From: Kitasatospora cineracea
Lineage (GTDB): Bacteria; Actinomycetota; Actinomycetes; Streptomycetales; Streptomycetaceae
Assembly (NCBI RefSeq): GCF_003751605.1
Contig: NZ_RJVJ01000002.1
Location: 186,001-250,000, forward strand
DNA length: 64,000 bases
Reading direction: 5' to 3'
Positions 51,513 to 60,413 of this stretch are shown in pieces. Position numbers and translations under genes: made by a program. The notes beneath the pieces are model-generated. The model saw only the letters and a program-made list of their open reading frames with translations. It did no database searches and was not told the DNA's origin. The stretch's first letter is position 1. Each line of letters opens with the position of its first letter.

Positions 51513-52991
51513 GTGACGGCACGTCAGCTCCTCGACCGACTGGTCGACCCCGGCAGTCTGCACAGCTGGGACGAGCCGATCACCGCCGAGTACGCCGACC
51601 CCGGCTACCGGGACGCGCTGGCCCGGGCCCGGGAGCGCACCGGCCTGGACGAGGCCGTGACCACCGGCCGGGCCCTGCTGGACGGGCGGCCGATCGCCCT
51701 GGTGGCCTGCGAGTTCGCCTTCCTCGGCGGCTCGATCGGCGTGGCCACCGCCGAACGGATCACCCGCGCCGTGGAGCGCGCCACCGCCGAACGCCTGCCA
51801 CTGCTCGCCCTGCCCGTCTCCGGCGGCACCCGGATGCAGGAGGGCTCGGCCGCGTTCCTGTGCATGGTGCGGGTCACCGCCGCCGTGCACGCCCACCGCA
51901 CCGCCGGACTCCCCTACCTGACCTACCTGCGCAACCCCACCATGGGCGGGGTGTTCGCCTCCTGGGGCACCCTCGGCCACCTGGTGCTCGCCGAACCGGG
52001 CGCCCGGCTCGGCTTCCTCGGCCCCCGGGTGTACGAGGAACTGCGCGGCGAACCACTGCCGCCCGCCGTCCAACGCGCCGAGACGCTCGCCGCGAACGGC
52101 CGGCTGGACGCCATCGTCCCGCCCGAGCGGCTGCGCACCTTCCTCTCCCGCGCCCTCACCGTCCTCACCGCCCGCCCCGCACCTGCGGTTTCCGCCGCCA
52201 CCCCGCCCCCCTCACCCGTCCCCACTCCCCCGGACGCCTGGGAGTCGGTGCTGCTCAGCCGCCGCCCCGACCGCCTCTCCGCGCTCGAACTCCTGCACCA
52301 CACCGCCGAGTTGTTCCTCCCACTGGACGGTGACAGCGCCCTCGTCCGGGGCCTGGCGCTGATCGGCGGACAACCCGTCATGGTCGTCGCCCAGCAGCGC
52401 CAGGGGCCCGACCGGCCCGCGCTGCCGGTCACCGCCGCCGACCTGCGGGCCGTCCGACGGCAGGCGGAGATCGCCGAGGAACTCGGGCTGCCGCTGCTCA
52501 CCGTGGTCGACACCACCGGCGCGGAACTCTCCGTCGAGGCCGAACTCGACGGCGTGGCACTGGAGATCGCCCACTGCCTGACCACCCTGGTCGGGCTGCG
52601 CACCCCCGTGCTCGCCGTCCTGCTCGGCCAAGGCAGCGGCGGCGGCGCACTCGCCCTGCTGCCCGCCGACCGGGTGCTCGCCGCCGAACACTCCTGGCTG
52701 GCCCCGCTGCCGCCCGAGGGCGCCTCCGCGATCGTCCACCGCGACGGCGACCACGCCCCCCAACTCGCCCGCGCCCAGGGCATCACCGCCACCGCCCTGA
52801 CCGCCACCGGCCTGGTCGACCAGGTGGTCCCCGAGACCGACGACCCCGCCGACCTCCGCGACCGCCTCGCCACCGCGATCACCGCCACCCTCGCCGAACT
52901 CACCCGACTCCCCACCCCCGAACGCCTCGCCGCCCGCGCCACCCGCAACCGCCGCCTCGGCGGCCCCACTTCGCCCCTCCCCCCGCGATGA
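51513..52991 (+). CDS. Biotin-dependent carboxyltransferase (AccD-AccA-like fused)
   Basis: This 492-aa protein carries two crotonase-like halves. The N-terminal half has FAFLGGSIGVATAERITRAVERA and PVSGGTRMQEGSAAFL (oxyanion hole, AccD-like), followed by a ~30-residue Pro/Thr linker. The C-terminal half has VVDTTGAELSVEAELDGVALEIA and VLLGQGSGGGALALLPADRVLA (AccA-like). Such fusions are the carboxyltransferase of acyl-CoA carboxylases that supply malonyl-CoA in aromatic polyketide producers. No zinc ribbon is seen. GTG 51513 has GGAGG at 6 nt. Could supply extender units for the cluster at 38-49 kb. Confidence 0.86.
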   Translation: MTARQLLDRLVDPGSLHSWDEPITAEYADPGYRDALARARERTGLDEAVTTGRALLDGRPIALVACEFAFLGGSIGVATAERITRAVERATAERLPLLALPVSGGTRMQEGSAAFLCMVRVTAAVHAHRTAGLPYLTYLRNPTMGGVFASWGTLGHLVLAEPGARLGFLGPRVYEELRGEPLPPAVQRAETLAANGRLDAIVPPERLRTFLSRALTVLTARPAPAVSAATPPPSPVPTPPDAWESVLLSRRPDRLSALELLHHTAELFLPLDGDSALVRGLALIGGQPVMVVAQQRQGPDRPALPVTAADLRAVRRQAEIAEELGLPLLTVVDTTGAELSVEAELDGVALEIAHCLTTLVGLRTPVLAVLLGQGSGGGALALLPADRVLAAEHSWLAPLPPEGASAIVHRDGDHAPQLARAQGITATALTATGLVDQVVPETDDPADLRDRLATAITATLAELTRLPTPERLAARATRNRRLGGPTSPLPPR

Positions 52992-53007
52992 ACGCCCCCA
53001 CCGCCGC

Positions 53008-53550
53008 CTAGTGCTGCGCCGTGGAGGAGGCGGAGGACGGCATGAGGCAGCGGGTGTTGATGGTGAAGGTGAGCCGGTCGGGGCCGCCGCCGGTGCTGAC
53101 GTTGATGAAGTAGCGGCCTTCGTTGTGCTTGGCGTACAGAAGTGCCTCAGGCCGGCCGTTCACGGTCTCGCGGTAGCTGGTGACGGTGAAGCCGTCCTGC
53201 TCCAGGACGGGTTTGAGCTTGCGTACCGCACCGGGGTGCTCGGCCAGGGGGACAGTGCTCGCCACGTGGTAGGCCAGGGTGTAGCGGCCGTCCTCGACGA
53301 CCTCACCGTTCTTGCCCTCGCAGTTGCTGAAGAAGGGATTGACGCTGTCCTTGTTCAGAGTGACGCCGGCGGCTTGGGCCATGTACTCGGTCATCTTCTG
53401 CGCCCATACCTGGGTGTCGGCCTTGGCCATGACAGGGAGCGGCTCGTTCGGGTCAGGACTGTTCATACAGGCTCCCAGGAGGAGTGACAGGGACAGGGTT
53501 GCAGCGCCTGCGAGAACGCGGCGCCTGGCAGGTCTGCTCGGTTGGTGCAT
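53008..53550 (-). CDS. Secreted lipoprotein (180 aa)
   Basis: A signal peptide with a lipobox LLGAC (SLSLLLGAC) places this protein on the outer face of the membrane as a lipoprotein. The remaining ~150 residues have two Cys and a beta-rich fold (HVASTVPLAEHPGAVRKL, YRETVNGRPEALLYAKHNEG). No family recognised. It is downstream of and co-directional with the DUF1023 and WXG100-like genes, so possibly the third gene of that module. Base composition is slightly lower in GC than its neighbours. Confidence 0.78.
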   Translation of the reverse strand: MHQPSRPARRRVLAGAATLSLSLLLGACMNSPDPNEPLPVMAKADTQVWAQKMTEYMAQAAGVTLNKDSVNPFFSNCEGKNGEVVEDGRYTLAYHVASTVPLAEHPGAVRKLKPVLEQDGFTVTSYRETVNGRPEALLYAKHNEGRYFINVSTGGGPDRLTFTINTRCLMPSSASSTAQH

Positions 53551-53583
53551 CGAAGCGCCTCTTTCAGGGACAGCGTTCAGGTG

Positions 53584-55221
53584 TCAGAGGCCGGACACGA
53601 TTGCACCGGGTTCGCCCCTGTGGTTGTCGACGGTGCTCGGTGTCATTCCGGCGATGATCCTTCCCTGGTTGGCCAGGCTCTCGCTGTCGGGGTCCCAGTA
53701 GCCGCTGTGGCCGGAGGTGTCGATCCTGATGGTCCGCCCTCCGAAGGCGCCGAGTGTCGGGTCGGGGCCGAGGGTCAGGCCGGTAGCCAAGCTGATGTTG
53801 TCGTCGGCCGCGGTCCCGGCCCAGAAGTGGTCGGGGTCGACGTGGAGGTTCGCGGCGTTGTCGGTGGACATGCCGGGGCTGGCGATGGCGACGATGTCGT
53901 CCGCCTGCAGTCCTTGACCGCCTGCTGCGGCGGCTCCGACAGCGGTGGTGCCGTAGCTGTGGCCGATGACGGTCAGGTGGCTGCGGTGGTCCCCTTCGGA
54001 GACGCGCAGGCCACCGGTGAAACGGCGCATGTCCTCGGCGCCGCCCTCGGCACGGCCGGGCGTCATGACGCTGGCGCTCACCTCTGGCGCGTCGTAGCCG
54101 AGCCAGGACACCACTGCGACCGTCTCGCCTGAGCGTCCCGCGTCCTTCGCCGAGTCCTGCAGTTTGTTGATGCGGTCGATCTGGCCGGGCATCTCCTTCA
54201 CGGTGGTACCGGTGCCGGGCACCAGGACCGCGGTGTGGTCGGCGGTGTCCGGGTTGCCGGTGGACACGATGGCCTTCCCGTCGCCCCTCGGGTCCAGGCC
54301 CAGCAGGAGCAGCCGGTGCTGCTGGTCCGCCCCGTCGCGCTGGTCGAGTTTCTCCTTCAGCACGCGGAGGCTGGTCTCGCGCTGGTGGTACTCGTCGGCC
54401 GTCATCCCCGAGCCCCGCGCGTCGCCGGCCTTCAGGGCGTCGAGCTGCTGCTCCAGGACGAGGCGGTTGGCCCGGTCGCGGACGGTCGAGGGGAGGCCGT
54501 CGAGGCGGCCGATCTCCTCGGGGTGCAGGGCGGTGTAGTTCTGCTGCTGTTCGGGTGTCAGCGACTTCCACCACTCGGCGCTCTGCCGGGGGTCCTTGTT
54601 CTCCGGGATGTACGGCGCGGCGAGGCCGAGGTCCTTGGCGACGTCCTGGACGTCCTGCGCCGATTCGGCCGCCGCTCCGAACACCCGGGGCCGGGCGAGG
54701 ATGTCGGCGCCGAGCCGTCCGAGTGCGCGGGCGCCCTGGTCGCTGGCCTCGCGGGCGGCGGCGAGCGCGGCGTGGATGCGGTCCTGGACCTGGTCGCGCA
54801 GCACGACCTGGCCCTGCCGCTCCTCCCGGGCGTCCGGGTCGTGGCGGTCGGGTGCCGCCTGCGGCGGCAGGCCGACCGTTCCGTCGTCCGCCACCGGCAG
54901 GTTCCACTCGTCGGCCCGTTGGAGCGCGTTCGACAGGTTCGTCCGGGCCTGGTCCATCCGGTCGGCGACGGTGTTCAGCACGAGTGCGGCCGACTCGGCC
55001 TCCACCCGGACGATCTCGAGCTTCTGCTCGGTGGACTCCATCGTGAAGAACGCGCTGTCCGCGTCCCTGCCCTGCCAGTGCCCTCGCAGCGGCCCGTTGA
55101 CCCGGTGCCGGTGCAGGCCGTTGGCGTCCTCCGCCGCGGCGGACAGTCGGCGCCAGCCTTCGGCCGCGGCACGGAGCCCGGCGGGGTCGAAGCGCCGCAG
55201 CAGCGCGAAGTCGCCGCTCAC
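53584..55221 (-). CDS. DUF1023-family alpha/beta hydrolase with N-terminal WXG-like helical region
   Basis: This 545-aa protein has an N-terminal helical region (FDPAGLRAAAEGWRRLSAAAE) and the C-terminal alpha/beta hydrolase DUF1023 domain, with nucleophile elbow TVIGHSYGTTAVG, VLVPGTGTTV and HVDPDHFWAG. This architecture is common beside WXG100/ESX genes in actinobacteria, where it is probably a secreted or surface effector or esterase. GTG 55221 overlaps the WXG100-like stop (GTGA). Confidence 0.86.
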   Translation of the reverse strand: MSGDFALLRRFDPAGLRAAAEGWRRLSAAAEDANGLHRHRVNGPLRGHWQGRDADSAFFTMESTEQKLEIVRVEAESAALVLNTVADRMDQARTNLSNALQRADEWNLPVADDGTVGLPPQAAPDRHDPDAREERQGQVVLRDQVQDRIHAALAAAREASDQGARALGRLGADILARPRVFGAAAESAQDVQDVAKDLGLAAPYIPENKDPRQSAEWWKSLTPEQQQNYTALHPEEIGRLDGLPSTVRDRANRLVLEQQLDALKAGDARGSGMTADEYHQRETSLRVLKEKLDQRDGADQQHRLLLLGLDPRGDGKAIVSTGNPDTADHTAVLVPGTGTTVKEMPGQIDRINKLQDSAKDAGRSGETVAVVSWLGYDAPEVSASVMTPGRAEGGAEDMRRFTGGLRVSEGDHRSHLTVIGHSYGTTAVGAAAAGGQGLQADDIVAIASPGMSTDNAANLHVDPDHFWAGTAADDNISLATGLTLGPDPTLGAFGGRTIRIDTSGHSGYWDPDSESLANQGRIIAGMTPSTVDNHRGEPGAIVSGL

Positions 55222-55526
55222 CGTTCTCCGTTCCCGCGCCAGGTGCCGGCGATCCGGTCGTCGTTCCACTCGTGGCCCTGGGCGGTGGCTTCCAGGGCCG
55301 AGGCGGTGGTGGTCAGACGCTCCGCCAGTCTGTCGAGGGTCGGGTCCCAGCCTTCCGCGAGGCGCTGCAGTTGCCCTCCGATCGACCATCCGGCCAGTTC
55401 GCTGCCGGTCGAGCGGCTGGCGGCGACCGCCGTGGTGGCCGGCTGCTGCAACTCCTCGCCGATGCTCCGGGCGGCCGCCGCCGAGGCCCGCAGCTCGGCC
55501 GGGTCCACGCTGATCCGTTCGCTCAC
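55218..55526 (-). CDS. WXG100-like (ESX-type) small helical protein
   Basis: This 102-aa two-helix protein has SIGGQLQRLAEGWDPTLDRLAERLTTTASALEATA, with a WDP turn near the centre in place of the WxG of EsxA/B, and a C-terminal NDDRIAGTWRGNG. It precedes and overlaps the DUF1023 gene, a standard ESX-substrate context. GTG has AGGGGGATCA. Secretion by a type VII system is inferred from family and neighbours; no Ecc gene is in the window. Confidence 0.75.
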   Translation of the reverse strand: MSERISVDPAELRASAAAARSIGEELQQPATTAVAASRSTGSELAGWSIGGQLQRLAEGWDPTLDRLAERLTTTASALEATAQGHEWNDDRIAGTWRGNGER

Positions 55527-55783
55527 TGATCCCCCTGGTCGGCGATACCGGTGGTGATCGTAAGGTCACGGAGGGGCAGGGGCGTCCGTACTCGTACGCG
55601 GAGTCCGCGCGCGGCCCGGGCGACGGCCGGACGACGACCCGGGCGACGGCCGGGCGACGGCCCGGGCGACGCGCAGCGGGGCCGGTGCGGAGGCGGGCCG
55701 GTTCCGTTCACCCTTGGGGGCAGGGCGGGTTGACCGGTTCGCCCGTCCGGACGACGGCCCCGGACCGGTCCACCGCCGCCCCG

Positions 55784-56302
55784 TCAGACCGGGACGCGCA
55801 GCCACTCCTCCAGGACGGTGAGGTCCTCGTCCGTCAGGCCCGTCCGGGGGTCGACCCGGAGCAGCAGCGCGGGCCCCGGGTGCCGGGCGGCCACCCACTC
55901 CCGGTCGGCCGTCCCGATCTCGTCGTCCACCCAGGCGAACGCCGCCCCGCCCGCGTGCCCCACCACCAGCGGCGCCTTCCAGTGCACCCCGGGCGGAAGG
56001 TCCGCCGGGGCCGCCCCGTCCGGTTCCTCCAGCACGGGCCACGGCGGCAGTCCGAGCAGCGGCGCGACGCACACGTTGGCCTCGTGCTCCCACGTGGTGG
56101 CCCACACCGGACGGCAGCGCAACCCCGCCAGCCGCGCCCCCACCCGGGGATCCAGCCGCCCCAGCAACGGATGCCCCTCCGCCGCCCGCTCCACCACCTG
56201 CCGCACCCGACGCCCCGTCAGGTGCTCCACGTGCCACCCGGCCGGCCCGCCGAACGGGATCAACGGCCCGTCGACATCGAGGTACAGCAACGGCAGTCCC
56301 AT
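55784..56302 (-). CDS. HAD-like domain protein (Swiss-army-knife type)
   Basis: This 172-aa protein begins LYLDVDGPLIPFGG, the nucleophile motif DxDG of HAD hydrolases, and has ATTWEHEAN (motif II Thr) and FAWVDDEIG (motif IV Asp pair), a compact HAD seen in RNA-repair-type "HAD in Swiss army knife" families. ATG 56302 and a start 9 nt upstream are both possible. Divergent from the PD-(D/E)XK-like gene at 56360 with only 57 nt between, so possibly co-regulated with the conflict module. The 257 bp before 55784 hold no gene. Confidence 0.78.
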   Translation of the reverse strand: MGLPLLYLDVDGPLIPFGGPAGWHVEHLTGRRVRQVVERAAEGHPLLGRLDPRVGARLAGLRCRPVWATTWEHEANVCVAPLLGLPPWPVLEEPDGAAPADLPPGVHWKAPLVVGHAGGAAFAWVDDEIGTADREWVAARHPGPALLLRVDPRTGLTDEDLTVLEEWLRVPV

Positions 56303-56359
56303 TCCCCGCATTCTGCCGTCCCGCCCCGGGCGGCGGGCGACGGCGGGTAGCGTCCGACC

Positions 56360-57361
56360 GTGGCCTACGGACTGACGCGCCTGCTGCGCACCGAAGAGGA
56401 CTGGTCGGACCTGCTCTGCTTCCTCGCCGAGCTGGACCCCGAACCGCTCCGGGCGGCGCTGCGCCTGGCGCCGGGGGCGGTGGCGGTCCGGCGGGAGGCC
56501 CCGGTGGCGGGGGGCCGGGCCGACCTCGTGGTCCTGCTCGACGGCGCCGAGCGCGCGGTGCTGGAGGTGAAGATCGGCGCCGGCGTGCACGGCGGACAGT
56601 TCGCGGCCTACGACGCCTGGGCGGAGTCGAAGGGCGTCCCGGCAGCGGACCGCCACCTGGTGGGCCCGAACACCGATCCCGTCCCGAACCAGCCGGCCCA
56701 CTGGTCCCGCCGGCTCACCGTCCCCGGCCTGCTCGCCGGCTGGAACCGCTCCACGGACGACCTCGCCCGGCTGCTGTCCGTCCGGGCGCTCCGGCAGTTC
56801 ACCCGGGTCGAGGCCGAGCTGACCGGCCCGGCGGACCGCGCCTCCGACGCGCTCAGCGACGCCCTGCGCCTGCGGCGGCTGGCAGGCGTCACGCAGGCGT
56901 CCGCCCCGCCCGGCACGGTCTTCGCGGCCAGGCAGCGCTCCCGGTCCGGGAACCCGAACGTCTGCGCCTGGCGGCCGACGGAGGACGGGTACGCCGTCGC
57001 CGAGATCCAGCGCCTGAACCCGAGGAACGGCACGGGCACGCCGTTCGAGATCCGCCTCATGGTCCAGACCCGGCAGGCCACCTCCGCCGCCAACGGGGCC
57101 CTCGCGGACCGGCACCGGGACTGGCTCGCCCGCAGCAGCTTCGTCCGGTACGCCGGCCCCGGCGTGCGGGAGCTGGTGACGGAGCCGGAGGGCGACGGGT
57201 TCAAGAAGAAGCCGGGGGCGAAGGGCCACCCGCGGTACTACGGGTACGAGGGCGGCGGGCACGGCAGCTCCGTCCTGCTGAAGGCCGCCGTCGACCTCGA
57301 CGGCATGGTGACCGCGTTCGCCGCCGCCCTGCGCTACCTCGCCACCTACCCGGCCCGGTAG
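56360..57361 (+). CDS. PD-(D/E)XK nuclease-like protein
   Basis: This 333-aa protein has RREAPVAGGRADLVVLLDG, AVLEVKIGAGVHGGQFAAYDAW, i.e. the D...ExK core followed by Q and Y, which I recognise as a PD-(D/E)XK superfamily pattern. The C-terminal ~150 residues are unassigned and Lys/Tyr-rich near the end (KKKPGAKGHPRYYGYEGG). GTG 56360 has a TAGCGT -10-like hexamer a few bases before it, so it is probably leaderless. It precedes the EACC1-like and caspase-like genes on the same strand and may belong to that module. Confidence 0.75.
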   Translation: MAYGLTRLLRTEEDWSDLLCFLAELDPEPLRAALRLAPGAVAVRREAPVAGGRADLVVLLDGAERAVLEVKIGAGVHGGQFAAYDAWAESKGVPAADRHLVGPNTDPVPNQPAHWSRRLTVPGLLAGWNRSTDDLARLLSVRALRQFTRVEAELTGPADRASDALSDALRLRRLAGVTQASAPPGTVFAARQRSRSGNPNVCAWRPTEDGYAVAEIQRLNPRNGTGTPFEIRLMVQTRQATSAANGALADRHRDWLARSSFVRYAGPGVRELVTEPEGDGFKKKPGAKGHPRYYGYEGGGHGSSVLLKAAVDLDGMVTAFAAALRYLATYPAR

Positions 57362-57463
57362 ACCGGAGCCGGGCGGACGTCCCCGCACCACTCCGCACCA
57401 CCGGTTCCGGCGGGCGGGAGAGCCGGCAGGCGAAGGTGCTGCGGACCGCCCGGGGTTCCTGCC

Positions 57464-57913
57464 ATGATGCGCGTGACAGCACAACGGACGGGAAAGCAGG
57501 GCGAGTTGACTGGTGCGCAGATACGGCTGTCCGGTGCCGACCCGATCGGCGAGACGGCCGCCCTGTGGGAGTGGCTGCGCGGCGAGGAGCAGCTCCGGGG
57601 CCTGGTGAAGGCGGTGACGCCGCCGCCCGGCGAGGGCGAGCTCGGCGGGGCCGTGGAGGTCCTGCAGGTGGCCCTCGGCGCGACGGGTGTCGCGGGGGTC
57701 CTGGCCCGGTCGCTGACGGTGTGGCTGCGCACCCGCCGCTCGGACCTGAAGGTCACCGTGACCCGCGACGGCGGCGGCGCGACCACGGTCGAGGTGAGCA
57801 ACCTCGCCCCCGGACAGGTCGAGGAGGTCCTGCGCCGGGCCCTCGACGGCGGGACGGAACGGGGCGACGGTGCGGGGCCCGGCGGGGGACGGGGTGGCGA
57901 AGGGGATGCCTGA
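57464..57913 (+). CDS. EACC1-like adaptor (effector-associated constant component)
   Basis: The ~135-residue core (QIRLSGADPIGETAALWEWLRGEEQLRGLVK, then a membrane-like stretch VLQVALGATGVAGVLARSL and DLKVTVTRDGGGATTVEVSNLAPGQVEEVLRRAL) matches the small EACC1 proteins that accompany effector genes in predicted actinobacterial conflict systems. The TTG at 57506 has GGAAAG upstream and begins the domain exactly, so it may be the true start; ATG 57464 gives 14 extra residues. The stop overlaps the caspase-like gene start by 8 nt, a tight pair. Confidence 0.72.
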   Translation: MMRVTAQRTGKQGELTGAQIRLSGADPIGETAALWEWLRGEEQLRGLVKAVTPPPGEGELGGAVEVLQVALGATGVAGVLARSLTVWLRTRRSDLKVTVTRDGGGATTVEVSNLAPGQVEEVLRRALDGGTERGDGAGPGGGRGGEGDA

Positions 57914-60335
57914 ACCAGGCGGACCGGACGGACCGGACGAACCGAACAGGCCGAGCGGACCGGACGGACCCGGCGGACCGGCCGGGCCCCGGGGACTCCG
58001 CGGGTTGCCGGGGCTGCCGGGGCTGCCCGGCGGCCCCGGGCTGCCGGCCGGGCTGACCTCCCGGGCCATCCTGATCGGCACGTCCAGCTACCAGGACCCC
58101 GCCTTCACCCAGCTGCCCGCCGTGGCCAACAGCCTCGATCGGATGCGGCGCATCCTCCTCGACCCGGAGCTCTGCGGCTGGTCCGAGGACGAGGTGACGG
58201 TCTTCCGGGACCCGCAGAACATCAAGGTGCTGGCCCCGCAGCTGCGCCGCTCGATCGAGAGCACCGACGGCGTCCTGCTGCTGTACTACGCCGGCCACGG
58301 CCTGCTCCAGCCGAACGCCCAGCTCTGCCTGACGTTCACCGACACCAACCCGACCGACCCCGACGTCAGCAGCCTGACGTACGAGAAGGTCCGCGACAAC
58401 CTGCTCGGCTGCCCCGCCCGGGTCCGGATCGTCATCCTCGACTGCTGCCACGCGGGCCGCGCCACCCGGGCGCTCTCCGGCCCCGGCGGGGCGGGCATCG
58501 GGGCGCTCGGCGGCGCGCACCTCGACATCGAGGGCACGTACATCCTGGCCGCCGCCGAGGGCCCCGCGGACGTCGTCCCGCTGGAGCAGCAGCACCGCAC
58601 GGCGACGTCCTTCACCCGGCACCTGACCGGACTCGTCGAGGAGGGCGTCCTCGGCGGGCCTCCGCTGCTCAGCCTCGGCGCGCTCTTCCCGCACCTGCGC
58701 AGCCGGCTCGTCGGCCACAATCTGCCGCTGCCGACCCAGTCGAACACCAAGTCGGCCTACCTCTTCCCGTTCACCCGCAACGCCGCCTGGGAGAGCGCCA
58801 CCCGGGCCCTGCGCGAGTACCGGACGGCGATGGCCGACGCCCTCACCCGGGCCGACCGCCACGGCCTCGACGCCGACGCCCTCGCCACCGCGCTCGCGCT
58901 GTCCGCCGACTCGGCCCGCGCCTACCTCGACGGCCACTGGATCGTCCCGGCCGACATGCTGCGCGACTACCTCGCCGTCCTCGACCGGCACGGCTGCGCA
59001 CCCGACCGCCCCGCCCGGGAACACCTCGCCGAACTGCGCACCCTCGCCGAGGCCGCCGCCGCGAACGACCCGGCCGAGGTGCCCGCCCTGCTCGCCCGCA
59101 ACCACGCCCAGGCCCGCGAGATCCGCGAGCTGCGCAGCGCCCTGGAGCGCGAGCGCGCCGACGCCGCCGCGGCTGCCGGGGCCTCGGCGAAGGCCTCCGC
59201 CGCACTGGAAGCCGCCGACCGGGCCCGGGCGGAGGACGCGGCGGCCGCCGCCCGGGAGCAGCAGCGGGCCGAGGAGGAACTCGACCGCCTGCGCGACCAG
59301 GTCGACCACCAGCGCCGGCAACTCGTCCAGGCCACCCACTACACCCGGGCGCTGGAGTCGGAACTGACCGACGTCCGGCACGAGGCGGACCAGATCTCCC
59401 GCGAACTGCGGGTGCTGCGAAGGCAGTTGAACGCGATGACGGCCGCACCGGCGGTCCTGCCGCCACCGCGCGCCGCCGAGACCCCGATGACGGCGGGAGC
59501 CACCGCCACGACCGCCACCGGCACCGGTGCGTCCGCGACGACGGAGAGCGCCCCGCCGTCACGCCCCCGGCCGGCGCCCGGCCCGGCCGTCCCGCCGACA
59601 GCCCGCCCCGCCAGGGCCGCCGCAGCATCCGCCGCACCGTCCGCGCCACCGTCCTCGGCGCGGTGGCGGCGACGGTTCGGCAGGGCCTACACCTCCCTCA
59701 GCGTCGATTACCTGTCGCGCGGGTCGTCCGGCCGGGGCCGGTTCACCGAGCGGGCGGTCCTGCTGTGCGGCCTCGCCGCCGTACTGGGCGGCATCACCTG
59801 GGGCGTCCTGCTGCGGGCCGACGCGACCGCCGACGTGTTCGCCCCGCCGTGCGCCGCCGCGGCCGCCCCGGCGGCGGACTGCATCACCACCGAGACCGGC
59901 CAGGTCACCGACAAGAACCACCACTCCAACGGCGACAGCGACACCTGGACCCTGAAGGTCACCCACGGGACGGCCCACAGCAGTTACGACGTCGACCTGA
60001 CGCTCTACGACTCGCTCCGCAGCGGCGACAGCATCGACGTCAAGAGCTGGAAGGGACAGGTCGTCCGGCTCGAACACGCCGGCCACTCCGACCGGGTCCG
60101 ACCGGACTTCGCCCTGGACCGCCTCCTCGCCGTCCTGCTGATCGTCGCGGGCCTGGTCGTCCCCGTCGCGGTCCTGCTCCGGGCCCCCGTGCTGCGGACG
60201 GCGTACGTCCTGGCCTGGTGCTCGTTCTGGGAGGCGTTCCCCGGTCTGACACTGATCGCCAGCACCTCCTGGTGGGCCCTGCTCGCCATCCCCTGGGGCG
60301 CCATCGGCCTGATGAGCCTGGCCGTCCTCGCCTGA
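57906..60335 (+). CDS. Membrane-anchored caspase-like protease with coiled coil
   Basis: This 809-aa protein has a Gly/Pro-rich N-terminal tail (residues 1-50) and a C14 caspase/metacaspase domain (about 51-260) with catalytic His131 (YYAGHGLL) and Cys181 (LDCCHAGRA). A helical domain with HTH-like or EAD-like features (~300-400) and a long coiled coil (~405-540, Arg/Glu/Ala heptads) follow. Next come a Pro/Ala linker, a first membrane helix (VLLCGLAAVLGGITWGVLL), an extracytoplasmic domain and further membrane helices at the C-terminus. It forms an operon with the EACC1-like gene. Such effectors are thought to cleave host or own proteins upon infection or stress. Confidence 0.88.
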   Translation: MPEPGGPDGPDEPNRPSGPDGPGGPAGPRGLRGLPGLPGLPGGPGLPAGLTSRAILIGTSSYQDPAFTQLPAVANSLDRMRRILLDPELCGWSEDEVTVFRDPQNIKVLAPQLRRSIESTDGVLLLYYAGHGLLQPNAQLCLTFTDTNPTDPDVSSLTYEKVRDNLLGCPARVRIVILDCCHAGRATRALSGPGGAGIGALGGAHLDIEGTYILAAAEGPADVVPLEQQHRTATSFTRHLTGLVEEGVLGGPPLLSLGALFPHLRSRLVGHNLPLPTQSNTKSAYLFPFTRNAAWESATRALREYRTAMADALTRADRHGLDADALATALALSADSARAYLDGHWIVPADMLRDYLAVLDRHGCAPDRPAREHLAELRTLAEAAAANDPAEVPALLARNHAQAREIRELRSALERERADAAAAAGASAKASAALEAADRARAEDAAAAAREQQRAEEELDRLRDQVDHQRRQLVQATHYTRALESELTDVRHEADQISRELRVLRRQLNAMTAAPAVLPPPRAAETPMTAGATATTATGTGASATTESAPPSRPRPAPGPAVPPTARPARAAAASAAPSAPPSSARWRRRFGRAYTSLSVDYLSRGSSGRGRFTERAVLLCGLAAVLGGITWGVLLRADATADVFAPPCAAAAAPAADCITTETGQVTDKNHHSNGDSDTWTLKVTHGTAHSSYDVDLTLYDSLRSGDSIDVKSWKGQVVRLEHAGHSDRVRPDFALDRLLAVLLIVAGLVVPVAVLLRAPVLRTAYVLAWCSFWEAFPGLTLIASTSWWALLAIPWGAIGLMSLAVLA

Positions 60336-60413
60336 GCCCCTTCGCCGGCTCCAGCACCTCCCGGACTCCCCAGACCCCTCAGCCCCGCGCGCGGAGCCGG
60401 TAGCCGCCCTCGC

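Noticed and set aside
56303..58081. Upstream extension of the HAD protein frame across the opposite strand
   Set aside because: It lies antisense to the PD-(D/E)XK-like and EACC1-like genes, which have clear domains; only the portion from 56302 has family sequence.
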